Origin: an uncultured Eubacterium sp.
Lineage (GTDB): Bacteria > Bacillota > Clostridia > Lachnospirales > Lachnospiraceae
Direction of reading: 5' to 3'
DNA length: 28,130 nt
Assembly: GCA_910579075.1 (NCBI GenBank)
Contig: CAJTSV010000022.1
Coordinates: forward strand, 5,828 to 33,957
In this document: positions 16,626 to 23,750 of the stretch, one piece after another
Position numbering within the stretch: position 1 is the first letter of the stretch
Layout: each line of letters starts with the position of its first letter
Notes under the pieces: model-generated
The model's input: the letters and a program-made list of their open reading frames with translations, nothing else
Told to the model about the DNA's origin: nothing
The model's database searches: none
Made by a program: the position numbers and the translations under genes

Positions 16626-16758
16626 GAACCAGGAGTTCTCCGTTCATGACGGTAAGAATATCATGAACGTGTATGTCTGGCTTCCGCAAGCGACGGGGTG
16701 CTGCAAAGCGCAGAATATCGCTTACTTGTAGAAGGGCCTGCCATAAGGCAGGCTTTTT
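16626..16758 (+). ncRNA. Unassigned structured small RNA, about 133 nt
   Basis: The unit has a good sigma-A promoter and ends in a rho-independent terminator, with no convincing protein gene between. The predicted fold has two domains. The first: GGAA-CCAG (16625-16632) pairs with CTGG-c-TTCC (16677-16685) and encloses a perfect 9-bp stem CGTTCATGA/TCATGAACG (16641-16649 / 16661-16669) with an 11-base loop. The second: AAGCGA (16688-16693) pairs with TCGCTT (16718-16723) around a small CTGC/GCAG hairpin. I compared it by memory with 6S, SRP, tmRNA and common riboswitch cores and found no match. A 22-codon frame (16663-16731) exists inside but lacks a ribosome site. Confidence 0.65.
16736..16758 (+). 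terminator. Rho-independent terminator of the small RNA
   Basis: GCCTGCC (16736-16742), loop ATAA, GGCAGGC (16747-16753), then five T (16754-16758). Confidence 0.93.
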
Positions 16759-17022
16759 ATCCAAAATAGAAAGTCTGTGCAGCGTGTTTTTGGCTGCTTG
16801 CAGAAGGATAAGATTATATGAAGCTTGTTACGATAGATACGGTACTTTTTGATAAATAACTGTCAGTCTTTTCTGGATGCCTACGCAGATGGATATCATC
16901 CGTCATTTTCTACCGATATTGATTATCTGCTTGTTCAGCTGCATTCAGATTCTTAAATTTGATATTACACTTCTTACAGTTATCATTTCACAGCTTCTTT
17001 TCTGCATTTCAAAGCATTATCC
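16759..17022. other. Intergenic stretch without recognisable gene
   Basis: About 260 bases between the RNA terminator and the regulator promoter. An open frame from an ATG at 16877 runs in frame into the response regulator and would add 66 mainly hydrophobic residues, but it has no ribosome site and the regulator has its own promoter and start. I see no repeat, RNA gene or complete ORF here. Confidence 0.5.
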
Positions 17023-17051
17023 TTGTTTCAGCACAAAAAAAGTGGTACAAT
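17023..17051 (+). promoter_or_regulatory. Promoter of the LytTR regulator-kinase operon
   Basis: TTGTTT (17023-17028), 17-base spacer, TACAAT (17046-17051). The start would lie only about 17 bases before the coding start, leaving room for just the AGGAGG site. Confidence 0.6.
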
Positions 17052-17074
17052 ACTGCTTTTCAGGAGGTGGTTCT

Positions 17075-17785
17075 ATGATTCGCATAGCGGTCTGCGATGA
17101 TGATGCATGCATGTCGGATGCAGTCAGGACAATGGCAGCCGGATTTTTCCGCAGAAAAAACAGGGAAGCAGCTGTCCTGCAGTTTTCATCGGGAAAAGAG
17201 CTGCTGGACTATGACAAGCCGGTGGATATTCTGTTTCTGGATATCCGCATGAAAGGCTTGGACGGCATGGAGACGGCAAGAAAGCTGCGCGAACGGGATT
17301 TCAAAGGATTTCTGATATTTATCACAGTTTTAAAGGAAATGGTATTCCAGTCCTTTGAGGTACAGGCATATGATTATCTGCTGAAACCGCTCCGGGAAAA
17401 GCAGTTTGAAAAAACAATGGAGCGCCTGTATGCTTCCATGTGCAGTGCCATGCACGAAAGCCTGCTTATCCAGAAGGGCTATGACAGCAGAATTATTTTA
17501 TTTGATGAGATTGTATATGGCGAGGTTATTGACCGGAAAATATATCTGCATTTAGTTTCATCGGAAATTGTGGATTTTTATGAACGGATTGAAAACCTGC
17601 AAGCCAGGCTGGATGGCAGGTTTTTCCGGTGCCACAGAAGTTTCCTGATTAACCTGAAATATTTAAAAAGCTTTCAAAACGGGGCGGCCTTAATGGAAAA
17701 TGGCAGGGAAATACCGGTGTCCCGCCTGCGCAGGAAAGAATTTTCCAGTGTCATTCTGCAATATATGAAAGAATGGGGGATGTGA
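17075..17785 (+). CDS. LytTR-family response regulator
   Basis: 236 residues from ATG 17075, with AGGAGG seven bases upstream. The receiver domain (about 1-120) has the acidic cluster D8-D10, phospho-acceptor Asp56 (FLDIRMKG) and Lys104 (LLKPL). The LytTR DNA-binding domain (about 130-235) shows GRFFRCHRSFLINLKYL and a final SRLRRKEF. Regulators of this class (AgrA-like) switch on genes in response to peptide or envelope signals. It sits one base before the histidine kinase gene, so the two form a two-component system. No agrB/agrD-type signal gene is visible nearby, so the signal remains open. Confidence 0.95.
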   Translation: MIRIAVCDDDACMSDAVRTMAAGFFRRKNREAAVLQFSSGKELLDYDKPVDILFLDIRMKGLDGMETARKLRERDFKGFLIFITVLKEMVFQSFEVQAYDYLLKPLREKQFEKTMERLYASMCSAMHESLLIQKGYDSRIILFDEIVYGEVIDRKIYLHLVSSEIVDFYERIENLQARLDGRFFRCHRSFLINLKYLKSFQNGAALMENGREIPVSRLRRKEFSSVILQYMKEWGM

Positions 17786-17786
17786 A

Positions 17787-19235
17787 ATGGATGGTGTGAT
17801 GGACCTTTTCAATACCTATATTATGGGACTCATCCAGATGCTGACAGGCTTTTATTTTTTTGTAAAGTTTTTTCAGAAGAAAATAAAATGGTATTTTTAT
17901 TTTCTGTTTGGACTGGCTTCGATTGCTATGATACGGTTTCTTATGCCCGGGAGGGTATCTGGCTTTGCGGCATACGGCCTTCTTCTGGCCGCGGCCGGGC
18001 TTATGGATTGGAAATCTGTGATTTTATATGACGCACTTACCATCGAAATCATGCATCTTTGTTACGGACTGACGGATTCGCTTCTGAGCGGTTTCTATCC
18101 GGCCATTGCATCCCTTCCGCATAAAACCGCCGGCGTTTTATTTATTCTGCTCGGAAACAGCGCCCTGATACCGGCTGTATGCTGCTTCCATATCGTGTGC
18201 CGGTATTTTTCCTGTTATGAAGCTGCCCGAAAGCAGTATGTGCTTATGCTGATAATACCGGTACTGATGATATTTTTTGCAGGAGAGTATATCAGCCTGG
18301 TTATCAGTGAAAACCTGAACGCTTCCGGGAGCTTGGGAATTCCTGAAAATATGCATTACCCGCAGATTTTTTCCATACAGCTTCTGGGACTGGCAAGCCT
18401 GTTTTGCGTGATGGCTGCGTATAAAAAGCTGATGCAGAATGTGGAGCTTGCCACACAGCTGTCCCTTCTTGAGCAGGAAGAACATTCGCTGAACCAGTAT
18501 GTAACAGAAGCAAAGGCCCGTTATGAAAAAACAAGGTCTTTCCGCCATGATATCAAAAACCATATGACGGTTATCCGGGAATATCTGAAACATGCAAAGC
18601 TTAAGGAAGCGCTGCAATATATGGAAGATATGGAAGCTATGGCAGATGAACTGTCCTTTTCCTGCAGCACAAACCATCCAATGGCAGACATTCTGATAGG
18701 AAACAAGCTTGGGATTGCAGAAAGCATGGGAATCAATGCCAGCTGCTCCCTGGTGCTGCCATACCCCTGCTTCGTGCGTGATATTGATTTTGGCATTATC
18801 CTGTCCAATGCCCTGGATAATGCCATTCATGCATGTGAAAAAATGGATGCCAAAGCAGAAAAATATATTTCGGTTACCGGACATATGCAGGGCGATTTTA
18901 TCCTGCTGGAAATCGAAAACAGCTTTCAGGGAAACGGCCAGCCGGTAAAGGGAACGGGACTTTCCAATATCCGCACGGCAGTGGAAAAATACCAGGGGGC
19001 AGTCAGCATCCATACGCAAAACGGCGTGTTCCGGTTAAGCGTGCTTTTGATTATTCCACAGCATTCAGAGAACATTTCACAGCAGCCTGCTTTATCCGCG
19101 GTTTCGGACAGCCGAAAAAGAGAATGGAAGGCAGGGCTGCAGGAATGCGGATGTCCTGCAGCTGGAACGCCTGGCCATATCGAGAAAAGGAGGAAGAATT
19201 ATGTCAATGGAAATTCAGGGAAGCAGCCGTTATGA
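17787..19235 (+). CDS. GHKL-type sensor histidine kinase
   Basis: 482 residues. About six membrane segments (residues 1-215), then a dimerisation helix with the phospho-acceptor His254 (FRHDIKNHM), the N box NALDNAIHA and the G box GTGLSNIRTAVEKY. This is the AgrC/VirS-like architecture that signals to LytTR regulators, encoded directly upstream. After the usual end of the ATP-binding domain (LSVLLIIP, about base 19056) the frame continues for 60 codons of cysteine/glycine/arginine-rich sequence and overlaps the next gene by 35 bases. That tail looks unlike a domain and may result from loss of the original stop. Confidence 0.92.
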   Translation: MDGVMDLFNTYIMGLIQMLTGFYFFVKFFQKKIKWYFYFLFGLASIAMIRFLMPGRVSGFAAYGLLLAAAGLMDWKSVILYDALTIEIMHLCYGLTDSLLSGFYPAIASLPHKTAGVLFILLGNSALIPAVCCFHIVCRYFSCYEAARKQYVLMLIIPVLMIFFAGEYISLVISENLNASGSLGIPENMHYPQIFSIQLLGLASLFCVMAAYKKLMQNVELATQLSLLEQEEHSLNQYVTEAKARYEKTRSFRHDIKNHMTVIREYLKHAKLKEALQYMEDMEAMADELSFSCSTNHPMADILIGNKLGIAESMGINASCSLVLPYPCFVRDIDFGIILSNALDNAIHACEKMDAKAEKYISVTGHMQGDFILLEIENSFQGNGQPVKGTGLSNIRTAVEKYQGAVSIHTQNGVFRLSVLLIIPQHSENISQQPALSAVSDSRKREWKAGLQECGCPAAGTPGHIEKRRKNYVNGNSGKQPL

Positions 19236-19788
19236 CAGGACCGGCTATGCACAGCAGTTAAAAGAAAAACAGTTACTGGAGCAGTCGCAGCAAGAAGGCG
19301 GCGCACAGAAAACGGAAAAAAAGCAGGAGCATGCAGGATTATCCGGTGAAAAGCCTGTCCGGCAGGATGCATATATCAGCAGCGGACAGTCAGGTGCGAA
19401 ACCAGCAGGACTTTACCGGATAGGACAGGATGAACAGGGCAGGCGGAAAATCTTTTATGAGAAACCGGAAAAATCCGGCGGGGACGCACAAAAGCCGCAG
19501 GAAAGTGCGGATGCTCCAAAAAAAGACGGGGATAAAAAGCCGCTGGAGGCATCTGGAGAAAATGAAGGAAAGCCGGCAGAGATATGCATTGGAAATACGG
19601 ATAAGCCTGACCGGGAAATTAGGAAGCTGAAAGAGAAAGAAAAACAGCTGGAGCAGCAGATAAATGCAGCCGGAGACGATGAGAAAAAAATCCGGGAACT
19701 GGAGAAAAAGCTGGCACAGGTGCAGAGTGAATTAAGCAGAAAAGATAACGACACATACCGGCGCCAGCATACCACTTTTACCAGCTGA
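19201..19788 (+). CDS. Unrecognised charged protein with C-terminal coiled coil
   Basis: 195 residues, no signal peptide, no membrane segment. The first 130 residues are Gln/Lys/Gly-rich and probably disordered; a short ordered part reads GLYRIGQDEQGRRKIFYEK. Residues about 138-180 form a clear heptad coiled coil (IRKLKEKEKQLEQQI, then IRELEKKLAQVQSEL). I do not recognise the family; the coiled coil resembles short FlxA-like proteins, but that is weak. GGAGG lies about eight bases before ATG. Start overlaps the kinase frame, so it is probably in the same transcript and may be an output or partner of the two-component system. Confidence 0.7.
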   Translation: MSMEIQGSSRYDRTGYAQQLKEKQLLEQSQQEGGAQKTEKKQEHAGLSGEKPVRQDAYISSGQSGAKPAGLYRIGQDEQGRRKIFYEKPEKSGGDAQKPQESADAPKKDGDKKPLEASGENEGKPAEICIGNTDKPDREIRKLKEKEKQLEQQINAAGDDEKKIRELEKKLAQVQSELSRKDNDTYRRQHTTFTS

Positions 19789-19841
19789 TCCGTACTGTTT
19801 TAAAAATGGATTTTGCGGCATACAGGAAGGAGGGATTGTTC

Positions 19842-20333
19842 ATGCATGTGAAAACAATGGAAGGTCTTGCAGGAGCAGATACAAATATGAAACTTCTTCA
19901 GACACCATTCCGTGTCTATAAGGATGCAAGGCGCAGGGGTGATACAGCCGTTATGGAACGGGCCATGGAATATGTCGGTGATTTTTCAGACAAAACAGAA
20001 GAATATCAGGAAATCGCTGATAAAGGCATGGAAGAAGACGCAAGGCAGGCAAAAGAAAAAGCAGAAGCAGACCGTGAGGCTGCCATTCAAAAACGCAGGG
20101 AAGAACTGGAAGAACTGGAAAAAAAGACAGGGGAAAACAGAGATGAAAACGCAGACAGTATAGAAATCAGCGAAGACGGCAGGGTGCTTCTGAAAGAAAA
20201 CGGCGGCTCAGACAGTACGGTTTTAGATGTAACAGCTTCCGATACGGTTTCGCCAGAGCCTGTCATTTATACCAAATCGGCAGGAGCGGCAAATAAGCCG
20301 GAACCGGGCATGCATATTTCTGTTTCTGTCTGA
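19842..20333 (+). CDS. Unrecognised protein with charged central helix
   Basis: 163 residues from ATG 19842, chosen for AGGAAGGAGGG about eight bases upstream. The N-terminal 70 residues are compact (TMEGLAGADTNMKLLQTPFRVYKDARRRGDTAVMERAMEYVG as a run of helices), followed by a Glu/Lys-rich helix (about 70-110) and a Ser/Thr/Asp-rich end. No membrane segment, signal peptide or catalytic motif. It lies 53 bases after another charged coiled-coil protein and the two share the style of small cytoplasmic structural proteins, which suggests joint function. I cannot name a family. Confidence 0.72.
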   Translation: MHVKTMEGLAGADTNMKLLQTPFRVYKDARRRGDTAVMERAMEYVGDFSDKTEEYQEIADKGMEEDARQAKEKAEADREAAIQKRREELEELEKKTGENRDENADSIEISEDGRVLLKENGGSDSTVLDVTASDTVSPEPVIYTKSAGAANKPEPGMHISVSV

Positions 20334-20338
20334 ATTTT

Positions 20339-20353
20339 GTTACTGTTCACAAA
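20339..20353 (+). repeat. Half-site of the dispersed GTTACTGTTCAC repeat
   Basis: GTTACTGTTCACAAA, immediately after the preceding stop codon, matches one arm of the inverted repeat at 22791-22817. Confidence 0.6.
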
Positions 20354-20357
20354 CCCC

Positions 20358-20386
20358 TTGCGGTATGTTTCAGGATGCGGTACAAT
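20358..20386 (+). promoter_or_regulatory. Promoter of the rqcH gene
   Basis: TTGCGG (20358-20363), 17-base spacer, TACAAT (20381-20386); the leader would be about 17 bases, with GAAAGGAG as ribosome site. Confidence 0.7.
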
Positions 20387-20409
20387 TCCGTAGAAAGGAG
20401 TGATTTATC

Positions 20410-22140
20410 ATGGCTTTTGATGGAATTGTAATTGCAGGGCTCGTATCGGAGCTGAACAAAACCGTGCTGCATGCACGTATTAATAAAATTGCGCAGCCGG
20501 AAAAAGATGCGCTGCTGCTGACACTGAAAGGACCGGACGGGCAGAAGCGCCTGTTTTTATCGGCCCCCCTGCCGCTAATTTACCTGACACAGGCAAATAA
20601 GCCGGGCCCGCTGACTGCGCCGAATTTCTGCATGCTTTTAAGAAAGCATATCGCAAACGGGCGCATCGTAAAAATCTGGCAGCCGGATATGGAGCGCATT
20701 ATTCATTTTGAAATCGAGCACCTGGACGACCTTGGGGACGTGCGCAGGAAAACACTGACCATGGAATTGATGGGAAAGCACAGCAACCTGATTTTTGTGG
20801 ATGAAAAAAACATGATTATCGACAGCATCAAGCATGTTCCGGCGCAGGTCAGCTCTGTGCGGGAAGTCCTTCCGGGGCGCGATTACTTTATCCCGACCCA
20901 GGGAAAGAAAAATCCCCTGCTGGCAGACAAGGAGGAATTTCTCACACAGGCGCTGGCCAGGCCGGTAACAGCTGCGAAAGCGGTTTATGGCACTTATACC
21001 GGCATCAGTCCCTGTGTGGCAAATGAAATCTGTTACCGCAGCGGGATAGATGCTGATACGCCTGTGGCAGGATTGAGCGAACAGGAAAAACAGCATCTTG
21101 CCAATCATTTCCTGTGGCTGATGCAGGATATCCGGGAAGAAAAATTTACGCCGAATATTGTAATGGAAGACCGAAGGCCCATGGAATTTTCGGTTATCCG
21201 CCTGAGCCAGTATGCCCATCTGGAATGCATGATGCAGGAATCGGTTTCGGCTGTACTGGAAACGTATTTCGCCGCGCGTGACACCTATACCCGCATCCGC
21301 CAGAAATCCGTGGATTTGCGCAAAATCGTTTCGACAGCATTGGAGCGCACGCGCAAAAAATACCAGCTTCAGATGAAACAGCTCGAAGATACGAAAAAAA
21401 GAGAGAAATACAAAGTATACGGGGAGCTGCTCAATACTTACGGCTATGGGCTGGAAGAAGGTGCCCGGGTGCTGGAAGCTTTGAATTATTATACCAATGA
21501 AATGATTCAGATTCCGCTTGATGCACAGCTGTCTGCTTCGGAAAATGCCAAAAAATATTTTGACAGGTACAGCAAGCTCAAGCGCACGAACGAAGCCCTG
21601 ACGGAGCTCACCGCCCAGACGAAGTCCGAAATGGAGCATCTGGAGTCCATTGCGTCGTCTCTGGATATTGCATTAAAGGAAGACGACCTTGTGCAGATTA
21701 AAGAGGAATTGAAGGATTACGGGTATATCCGGCGCAGGGGACATGAGAAAAAACAGAAAGCAAAAAGCAGGCCGTTTCATTACCGGTCTTCGGATGGATT
21801 TGATATTTACATTGGAAAAAACAATTACCAGAATGAAGAACTGACGTTTAAAATGGCAAACGGCGGGGACTGGTGGTTCCATGCAAAAAAAATGCCGGGC
21901 TCCCATGTGATTGTCAAGACAAACGGGGCAGAGCTGCCTGACCGCACGTTTGAAGAAGCTGCGATGCTGGCCGGGTATTATTCGCAGGGGCGTGATTCTG
22001 AAAAGGTTGAGATTGATTATCTGCAGCGCAGGAATGTGAAAAAACCGAATGGCTCGGCACCGGGGTTTGTAGTTTATTATACGAATTATTCGATGGCGGT
22101 GCGGCCGGATGTGGAAGGGATTGAGCTGGTGAGTGATTAG
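20410..22140 (+). CDS. rqcH: RqcH-type NFACT protein (ribosome-associated quality control)
   Basis: 576 residues. NFACT-N domain from the first residue (MAFDGIVIAGLVSELN), with the conserved GDVRRK / ELMGKHSN stretch at about residues 109-126. A long coiled coil occupies about 290-430, followed by the NFACT-R domain with DGFDIYIGKNN, GGDWWFHAKKMPGSHVI and a C-terminal VVYYTNYSMAVRP. RqcH binds stalled large ribosomal subunits and recruits Ala-tRNA to add alanine tails that mark the nascent chain for degradation. Older names are fibronectin-binding protein or FbpA. It has its own promoter and stands alone. Confidence 0.95.
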   Translation: MAFDGIVIAGLVSELNKTVLHARINKIAQPEKDALLLTLKGPDGQKRLFLSAPLPLIYLTQANKPGPLTAPNFCMLLRKHIANGRIVKIWQPDMERIIHFEIEHLDDLGDVRRKTLTMELMGKHSNLIFVDEKNMIIDSIKHVPAQVSSVREVLPGRDYFIPTQGKKNPLLADKEEFLTQALARPVTAAKAVYGTYTGISPCVANEICYRSGIDADTPVAGLSEQEKQHLANHFLWLMQDIREEKFTPNIVMEDRRPMEFSVIRLSQYAHLECMMQESVSAVLETYFAARDTYTRIRQKSVDLRKIVSTALERTRKKYQLQMKQLEDTKKREKYKVYGELLNTYGYGLEEGARVLEALNYYTNEMIQIPLDAQLSASENAKKYFDRYSKLKRTNEALTELTAQTKSEMEHLESIASSLDIALKEDDLVQIKEELKDYGYIRRRGHEKKQKAKSRPFHYRSSDGFDIYIGKNNYQNEELTFKMANGGDWWFHAKKMPGSHVIVKTNGAELPDRTFEEAAMLAGYYSQGRDSEKVEIDYLQRRNVKKPNGSAPGFVVYYTNYSMAVRPDVEGIELVSD

Positions 22141-22452
22141 GCACGGGCTGGCCGGACGGGTGCCGGATGGCTTTGAAGAAGAATAGTCATGGAGGAAAAA
22201 ATGATTATCAACACAGGAGAAAGGACAGGCTTTGATAAAGCTGTCTGAACTTGTGGGAAAACAGTTTGTTTCAGAAATGGTATTTTTATCCAGACCTGCA
22301 GGACAAATGGCGGTTTTTCCCGTTACCATATCCATGCGTCCGGCTGCACGACACTTGCCGTTTTGGGAAATGCCAATGGCATTTTATTCAGGGCTTTAAA
22401 ACACAAAGGAACAAGACAGGGCTTTTCTATTTCCGTGTTTTTAAAATCTTTA
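22141..22452. other. Degenerate stretch without intact gene
   Basis: About 310 bases without a credible full gene. A well placed ribosome site (ATGGAGGAAAAA) precedes ATG 22201, which reads MIINTGERTGFDKAV and stops. Two other frames then stay open for 55-70 codons each, one with LIKLSELVGKQFVSE, the other joining the XRE regulator frame. The pattern suggests the remains of a gene broken by small deletions. MIINTGERT resembles the start of DUF1848 proteins, a weak hint. Confidence 0.4.
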
Positions 22453-22482
22453 TTCGACAAAATGAAGGAAATAGGTTATACT
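22453..22482 (+). promoter_or_regulatory. Promoter of the XRE regulator
   Basis: TTCGAC (22453-22458), 18-base spacer, TATACT (22477-22482), giving a leader of about 40 bases to TTG 22528. Confidence 0.55.
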
Positions 22483-22527
22483 CGTATCTGCGGAATAAGA
22501 TTAACGCAAAAGAAAGGCGGCGGGCCA

Positions 22528-22752
22528 TTGTCCAAAAATAAGTATCAGTTTGAAAGTAAAATCCATGTGTACAGAGCCACAAAGAGAATGACGCAGCAAG
22601 AACTTGCTGATTTGGCAGGTGTCTCAAGACAAACAATTATGCAGCTTGAACGAAACCGCTATAATCCCTCTATGATGCTGGCGTATAGTATTTCAAAAGT
22701 ATTTGATGTAACGATTGAAGATTTATTTGACTTTGCGGAGACAGAAAAGTGA
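22528..22752 (+). CDS. Small XRE-family transcriptional regulator (YozG-like)
   Basis: 74 residues from TTG 22528 (AAAGGCGG seven bases upstream). Residues 10-65 are a complete helix-turn-helix: IHVYRATKRMTQQELADLAGVSRQTIMQLERNRYNPS followed by AYSISKVFDVTIEDLFDF. Single-domain regulators of this size are usually paired with a membrane protein gene which they control; here that is the DUF3267 gene 190 bases downstream, whose -10 lies in a 16-bp palindrome. An open frame extends further upstream, but through the degenerate region and the likely promoter, so I exclude it. The gene is AT-richer than the surrounding operons. Confidence 0.85.
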   Translation: MSKNKYQFESKIHVYRATKRMTQQELADLAGVSRQTIMQLERNRYNPSMMLAYSISKVFDVTIEDLFDFAETEK

Positions 22753-22790
22753 TTGCGGTACGAAATGAGCCTGCCACTGAAATGGCGGGC

Positions 22791-22817
22791 GTTACTGTTC
22801 ACTCTGTGACCAGTAAC
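22791..22817. repeat. Inverted repeat of the GTTACTGTTCAC family
   Basis: GTTACTGTTCAC (22791-22802), loop TCT, GTGACCAGTAAC (22806-22817): a 12-bp stem with one mismatch. No T-run follows, so it is not a standard terminator. The same arm occurs at 20339 and, in related form, at 26372, 26422 and 26532. Confidence 0.8.
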
Positions 22818-22855
22818 TGGAGGGCAGTATTTTTGGGTTAAAAAGCATGAAATAG

Positions 22856-22888
22856 TTGATATTTAATTAAAAATAAAGTATACTTTAT
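22856..22888 (+). promoter_or_regulatory. Promoter with palindromic operator before the DUF3267 gene
   Basis: TTGATA (22856-22861), 17-base spacer, TATACT (22879-22884). The -10 sits in a perfect 16-bp palindrome, ATAAAGTATACTTTAT (22873-22888). Its position on the -10 fits repression, probably by the adjacent XRE regulator. Confidence 0.75.
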
Positions 22889-22940
22889 CAGAGAATAATT
22901 TTGATTTTTAATTTGACACGCCCATGAAAGGAGCATTCCA

Positions 22941-23534
22941 ATGGACAGGCATAGCGAAAATGAAAATTTTGAAGAAATCAAAGCACAATTACACAAACAG
23001 GGTTATCATGAAAAAGATGTTACGATTACCTCTGGAAAGGCAATGATTTCAGGTGCTGCTTATGCGCTTCCATTTGTAATCGCTTTTGGCCTGCTGTACC
23101 GCTTTTTGCTGATTGAACGGGCATATTTGCTGGAGGCAAGCGGTCTTTCCTTTTATATTATATTTATAGCGATTATTGCAGTTTCAGCTGTGATACATGA
23201 ATTATTACATGGTGCTGGCTGGGCGGCCGCAAGCGGAAAAGGCTGGAATGTGGTTCGCTTTAATATTAACGCAATGATGCCAAGCTGTGCCTGCAAAGTG
23301 CCGTTAGAAAAGAAAGCATATTTATTTGGCGTTTTAACTCCTTTTGCAGTATTAGGGGCTGGCAGCGTATGTTTCCTGTTTCTATATCCGGGTACCGTGT
23401 CTTTCCTAACGATGATTGTGAATGTTATTTCCGCAGGAGCTGATTTATTGATTGCATGCAATGTATTAAAAGAACGGGATGTCCTGATTGCAGACCACCC
23501 AACAGAAGCCGGTTATATTGCGTTTTACAGATAA
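22941..23534 (+). CDS. DUF3267 family membrane protein (putative zinc metalloprotease)
   Basis: 197 residues. The N-terminal 35 residues are charged (EEIKAQLHKQGYHEKD). Four to five membrane segments follow (about 38-55, 68-85, 127-143, 150-170). HELLH at residues 86-90 (VIHELLHGAGW) is a HExxH zinc-binding motif at the end of a membrane helix, the hallmark of the DUF3267 zincin-like family. Substrate is unknown; site-2-like or regulatory cleavage is possible, which is inference. AAAGGAG lies eight bases before ATG. Together with the XRE gene it forms a regulator/membrane-protein module, AT-richer than its neighbours and bounded by a repeat on one side and a terminator on the other, so probably acquired. 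Confidence 0.85.
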   Translation: MDRHSENENFEEIKAQLHKQGYHEKDVTITSGKAMISGAAYALPFVIAFGLLYRFLLIERAYLLEASGLSFYIIFIAIIAVSAVIHELLHGAGWAAASGKGWNVVRFNINAMMPSCACKVPLEKKAYLFGVLTPFAVLGAGSVCFLFLYPGTVSFLTMIVNVISAGADLLIACNVLKERDVLIADHPTEAGYIAFYR

Positions 23535-23553
23535 AATCTGTTTTACAGATAAA
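23522..23553 (+). repeat. 14-bp direct repeat at the 3' end of the DUF3267 gene
   Basis: GTTTTACAGATAAA at 23522-23535 and 23540-23553, an 18-base period that also repeats the FYR-stop end of the gene; the first copy contains the stop codon. Confidence 0.8.
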
Positions 23554-23630
23554 TTCCGCTTTATAGAACTGCTGCCATTTAAAAACAGAATAACCGTCTT
23601 AGCACAGAACGAAACACCAGGACAGGAAAT

Positions 23631-23654
23631 CAGGAAAAGGTTTCCTGTTTTTTT
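23631..23654 (+). terminator. Rho-independent terminator after the DUF3267 gene
   Basis: CAGGAAA (23631-23637), AGG loop, TTTCCTG (23641-23647), then seven T (23648-23654). A second CAGGAAA at 23623-23629 offers an alternative left arm. Confidence 0.9.
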
Positions 23655-23675
23655 GCACTCATTTTTGGCATACAA

Positions 23676-23713
23676 TTGCATCCTGGCACAATATTTAGTA
23701 TAATAATACTAAA
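23676..23713 (+). promoter_or_regulatory. Promoter and palindromic operator of the redox fusion gene
   Basis: TTGCAT (23676-23681), 17-base spacer, TATAAT (23699-23704). Over the -10 lies a perfect inverted repeat TTTAGTAT-AATA-ATACTAAA (23694-23713), a likely repressor site. The regulator is not identified. Confidence 0.8.
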
Positions 23714-23750
23714 AAATCCACACATTTCTTGCAAAAAGGGGGAAATTAAC

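Noticed and set aside
16626..16758. Small RNA as 6S RNA, SRP RNA or riboswitch
   Set aside because: Fold has two separate domains instead of the 6S rod, lacks the SRP GGAAGCA loop pattern, and has no adjacent coding start in the terminator's reach; left unassigned.
16877..17074. N-terminal hydrophobic extension of the LytTR regulator from ATG 16877
   Set aside because: No ribosome site, would place a membrane segment before a receiver domain, and lies upstream of a good promoter and AGGAGG at 17062-17067.
20638..21639. 333-codon minus-strand frame opposite rqcH
   Set aside because: Antisense shadow of a fully recognised gene; no ribosome site or family features.
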